Assembly: GCA_948663505.1 (NCBI GenBank)
Contig: CAPNAQ010000085.1
Coordinates: forward strand, 1 to 7,535
Length of the DNA stretch: 7,535 bases
Source of the DNA: an uncultured Clostridia bacterium
GTDB taxonomy: Bacteria > Bacillota > Clostridia > TANB77 > CAG-508
Direction of reading: 5' to 3'
The translations under genes and the position numbers were made by a program. Positions 6,503 through 7,535 of this stretch are shown one piece after another. Position 1 is the stretch's first letter. Each line of letters begins with the position of its first letter. The notes under the pieces are model-generated. The model saw only the letters and a list, made by a program, of their open reading frames with translations, searched no databases and was not told the DNA's origin.

Positions 6503-7084
6503 ATGAAGCAAAAACTAAAAAAAGGAATTATGACAGGAGCAATATTATTATCTGTCGCAAGTATAGGAGTATTAGGAGGAAGTACCTATTCCAAATATTT
6601 TACAAGAATTGATGGTGAAGGGACTGCAACAGTAGCTAGATGGTCGTTTAAAGCAAATAACGAAACAAAAACTATTCCAAATATAAAATTAACTAACGCA
6701 TACAATCAAAGTAAATTACTCCAAAATACAATTGCACCAGGCACAAGTGGGAGTTTTAATATAGTATTAGATACAACAGGATCTGATGTAGCTATTGATT
6801 ATGCAGTAACATTTGAAAACTGCAACGAAAAACCAACAAACCTAAAATTTTCTTATGGAGGGACAACATCAGATACACTTGAAGGGTTGGAAGATGTATT
6901 AAAAGGAAGAATAGCATTAAATGATGATAGAACTAAAACATTAACAATAAATTGGGATTGGCAATATGAAACAGGAAATGATGAAAGCACAAAGGCAACA
7001 AATGATGAAATAGATACAAAAGATGCAGGAAAAACTTTTACATTTGATGTAATTATTACAGGAACACAAGTAAACCCAGTATAG
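6503..7084 (+). CDS. SipW-dependent secreted protein, TasA/camelysin-like
   Basis: This is a 193-residue exported protein. The basic start (MKQKLKKG) and hydrophobic core (about 9-27) are followed by GGSTYSKYFTRIDGEGTATVARWSF. That is the pattern of SipW-type signal peptides in TasA/CalY and related Clostridial surface proteins. The mature part is Thr/Asn/Asp-rich and beta-like, ending FDVIITGTQVNPV, with no cell-wall anchor motif. In Bacillus, TasA forms biofilm fibres and CalY is a related surface protein; whether this one polymerises cannot be told. ATG 6503 is chosen over an upstream in-frame TTG at 6482 because a GGAAAGGTG ribosome site lies just before it. The signal peptidase gene follows after one base, so the two are almost surely co-translated. 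Confidence 0.85.
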   Translation: MKQKLKKGIMTGAILLSVASIGVLGGSTYSKYFTRIDGEGTATVARWSFKANNETKTIPNIKLTNAYNQSKLLQNTIAPGTSGSFNIVLDTTGSDVAIDYAVTFENCNEKPTNLKFSYGGTTSDTLEGLEDVLKGRIALNDDRTKTLTINWDWQYETGNDESTKATNDEIDTKDAGKTFTFDVIITGTQVNPV

Positions 7085-7085
7085 A

Positions 7086-7535
7086 ATGTTCAGTTTAAAA
7101 AAATTTCTAAAGACATGTATATTTTCACTTGTTATTATCTTTTTATTTAGCAGTATTTATTTGTTATTTAATAATAAAGACAAAGTAACTAAAAATTTTC
7201 ACTTTCAATTTTTAGTAATAAAATCAGGGAGTATGCTTCCTGAACTCAATATAAATGATATTGTAATTATAAAGAAATATAACGATTATGAAGTAGGAGA
7301 CATTATTACATATAATTATCAAGATAAATATTTAATTACACATAGAATTATAGAAAAAAGTGATAGTGAGTTTATGACAAAAGGAGATAATAACAATAGT
7401 GAAGATTTAGAGAATGTCCAAATTCAAAATGTAAAAGGAAAAGTTATATTAATAATAAAAAATCAATATTTAAAAAATGTAATTATTGTATTACTAATAA
7501 TTATATTAATAAATATTTTTAGGAAAGGAATATGT
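7086..7535 (+). CDS. sipW: Signal peptidase I, ER-type (SipW), 3' end outside window
   Basis: The frame is open for 150 codons to the right edge with no stop. An N-terminal membrane helix lies at about 11-28. IKSGSMLPEL follows, with the likely nucleophile Ser49. Then come GDIITY (71-76), THRII with His86 in place of the bacterial Lys, and TKGDNN with Asp101. The Ser-His-Asp arrangement is that of ER-type signal peptidases such as Bacillus SipW. A second hydrophobic segment (about 132-146) precedes the edge, so little of the protein is probably missing. It begins one base after the stop of the TasA-like gene without a clear Shine-Dalgarno site of its own, which suggests translational coupling. 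The upstream protein is its presumed substrate; others may follow to the right. Confidence 0.9.
   Translation, partial: MFSLKKFLKTCIFSLVIIFLFSSIYLLFNNKDKVTKNFHFQFLVIKSGSMLPELNINDIVIIKKYNDYEVGDIITYNYQDKYLITHRIIEKSDSEFMTKGDNNNSEDLENVQIQNVKGKVILIIKNQYLKNVIIVLLIIILINIFRKGIC

Noticed and set aside
1..7535. CRISPR arrays, tRNA or rRNA genes
   Set aside because: No spaced direct repeats, cloverleaf sequences or conserved rRNA stretches were seen.

Overview
The window is AT-rich (by eye about 30% GC). It has strong Shine-Dalgarno sites, a T-box riboswitch, AGA-dominated arginine codons and a SipW-type surface-protein module. Together these point to a low-GC Gram-positive bacterium, most likely a member of the Clostridia (Bacillota). 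The exact lineage cannot be read from the sequence.

Layout. (1) 48-2317, plus strand: an envelope-stress type cluster made of a small four-helix membrane protein, a Gly/Ser-rich two-helix membrane protein with a TPM-like external domain, and a PspA/IM30 protein. (2) 2327-5372, plus strand: promoter, T-box leader with terminator, and valS (valyl-tRNA synthetase). (3) 5388-5442: an imperfect inverted repeat between convergent genes, usable as a terminator and resembling a mobile-element end pair. (4) 5486-6259, minus strand: the C-terminal part of a PBP5-type D-Ala-D-Ala carboxypeptidase that has lost its catalytic N-terminus, probably a pseudogene. (5) 6260-6502: a gene-poor gap with a strong bidirectional terminator, a possible five-residue leader peptide and two mutually exclusive hairpins. 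(6) 6503-7535, plus strand: a TasA/camelysin-like secreted protein and, directly behind it, an ER-type signal peptidase SipW that runs off the right edge.

The most notable observation is in the Gly-rich TPM-like gene (592-1583). Its start, Shine-Dalgarno site and 329-residue product are coherent only if the ribosome shifts +1 twice, at 628 and at 731. Both sites have the same form: one extra C ahead of a GGA glycine codon, so that the zero-frame codon is CGG. These two are the only in-frame CGG codons I can find in roughly 2,200 codons of the window, and the other CGN arginine codons I see are all CGT. The simplest biological reading is that CGG is undecoded or very poorly decoded in this organism and that the ribosome skips the C. 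Quadruplet decoding of CGGA, true gene decay and sequence error are the alternatives.

The functional themes are membrane stress (PspA cluster), tRNA charging under tRNA-Val control, and cell-surface protein export (SipW with its substrate).
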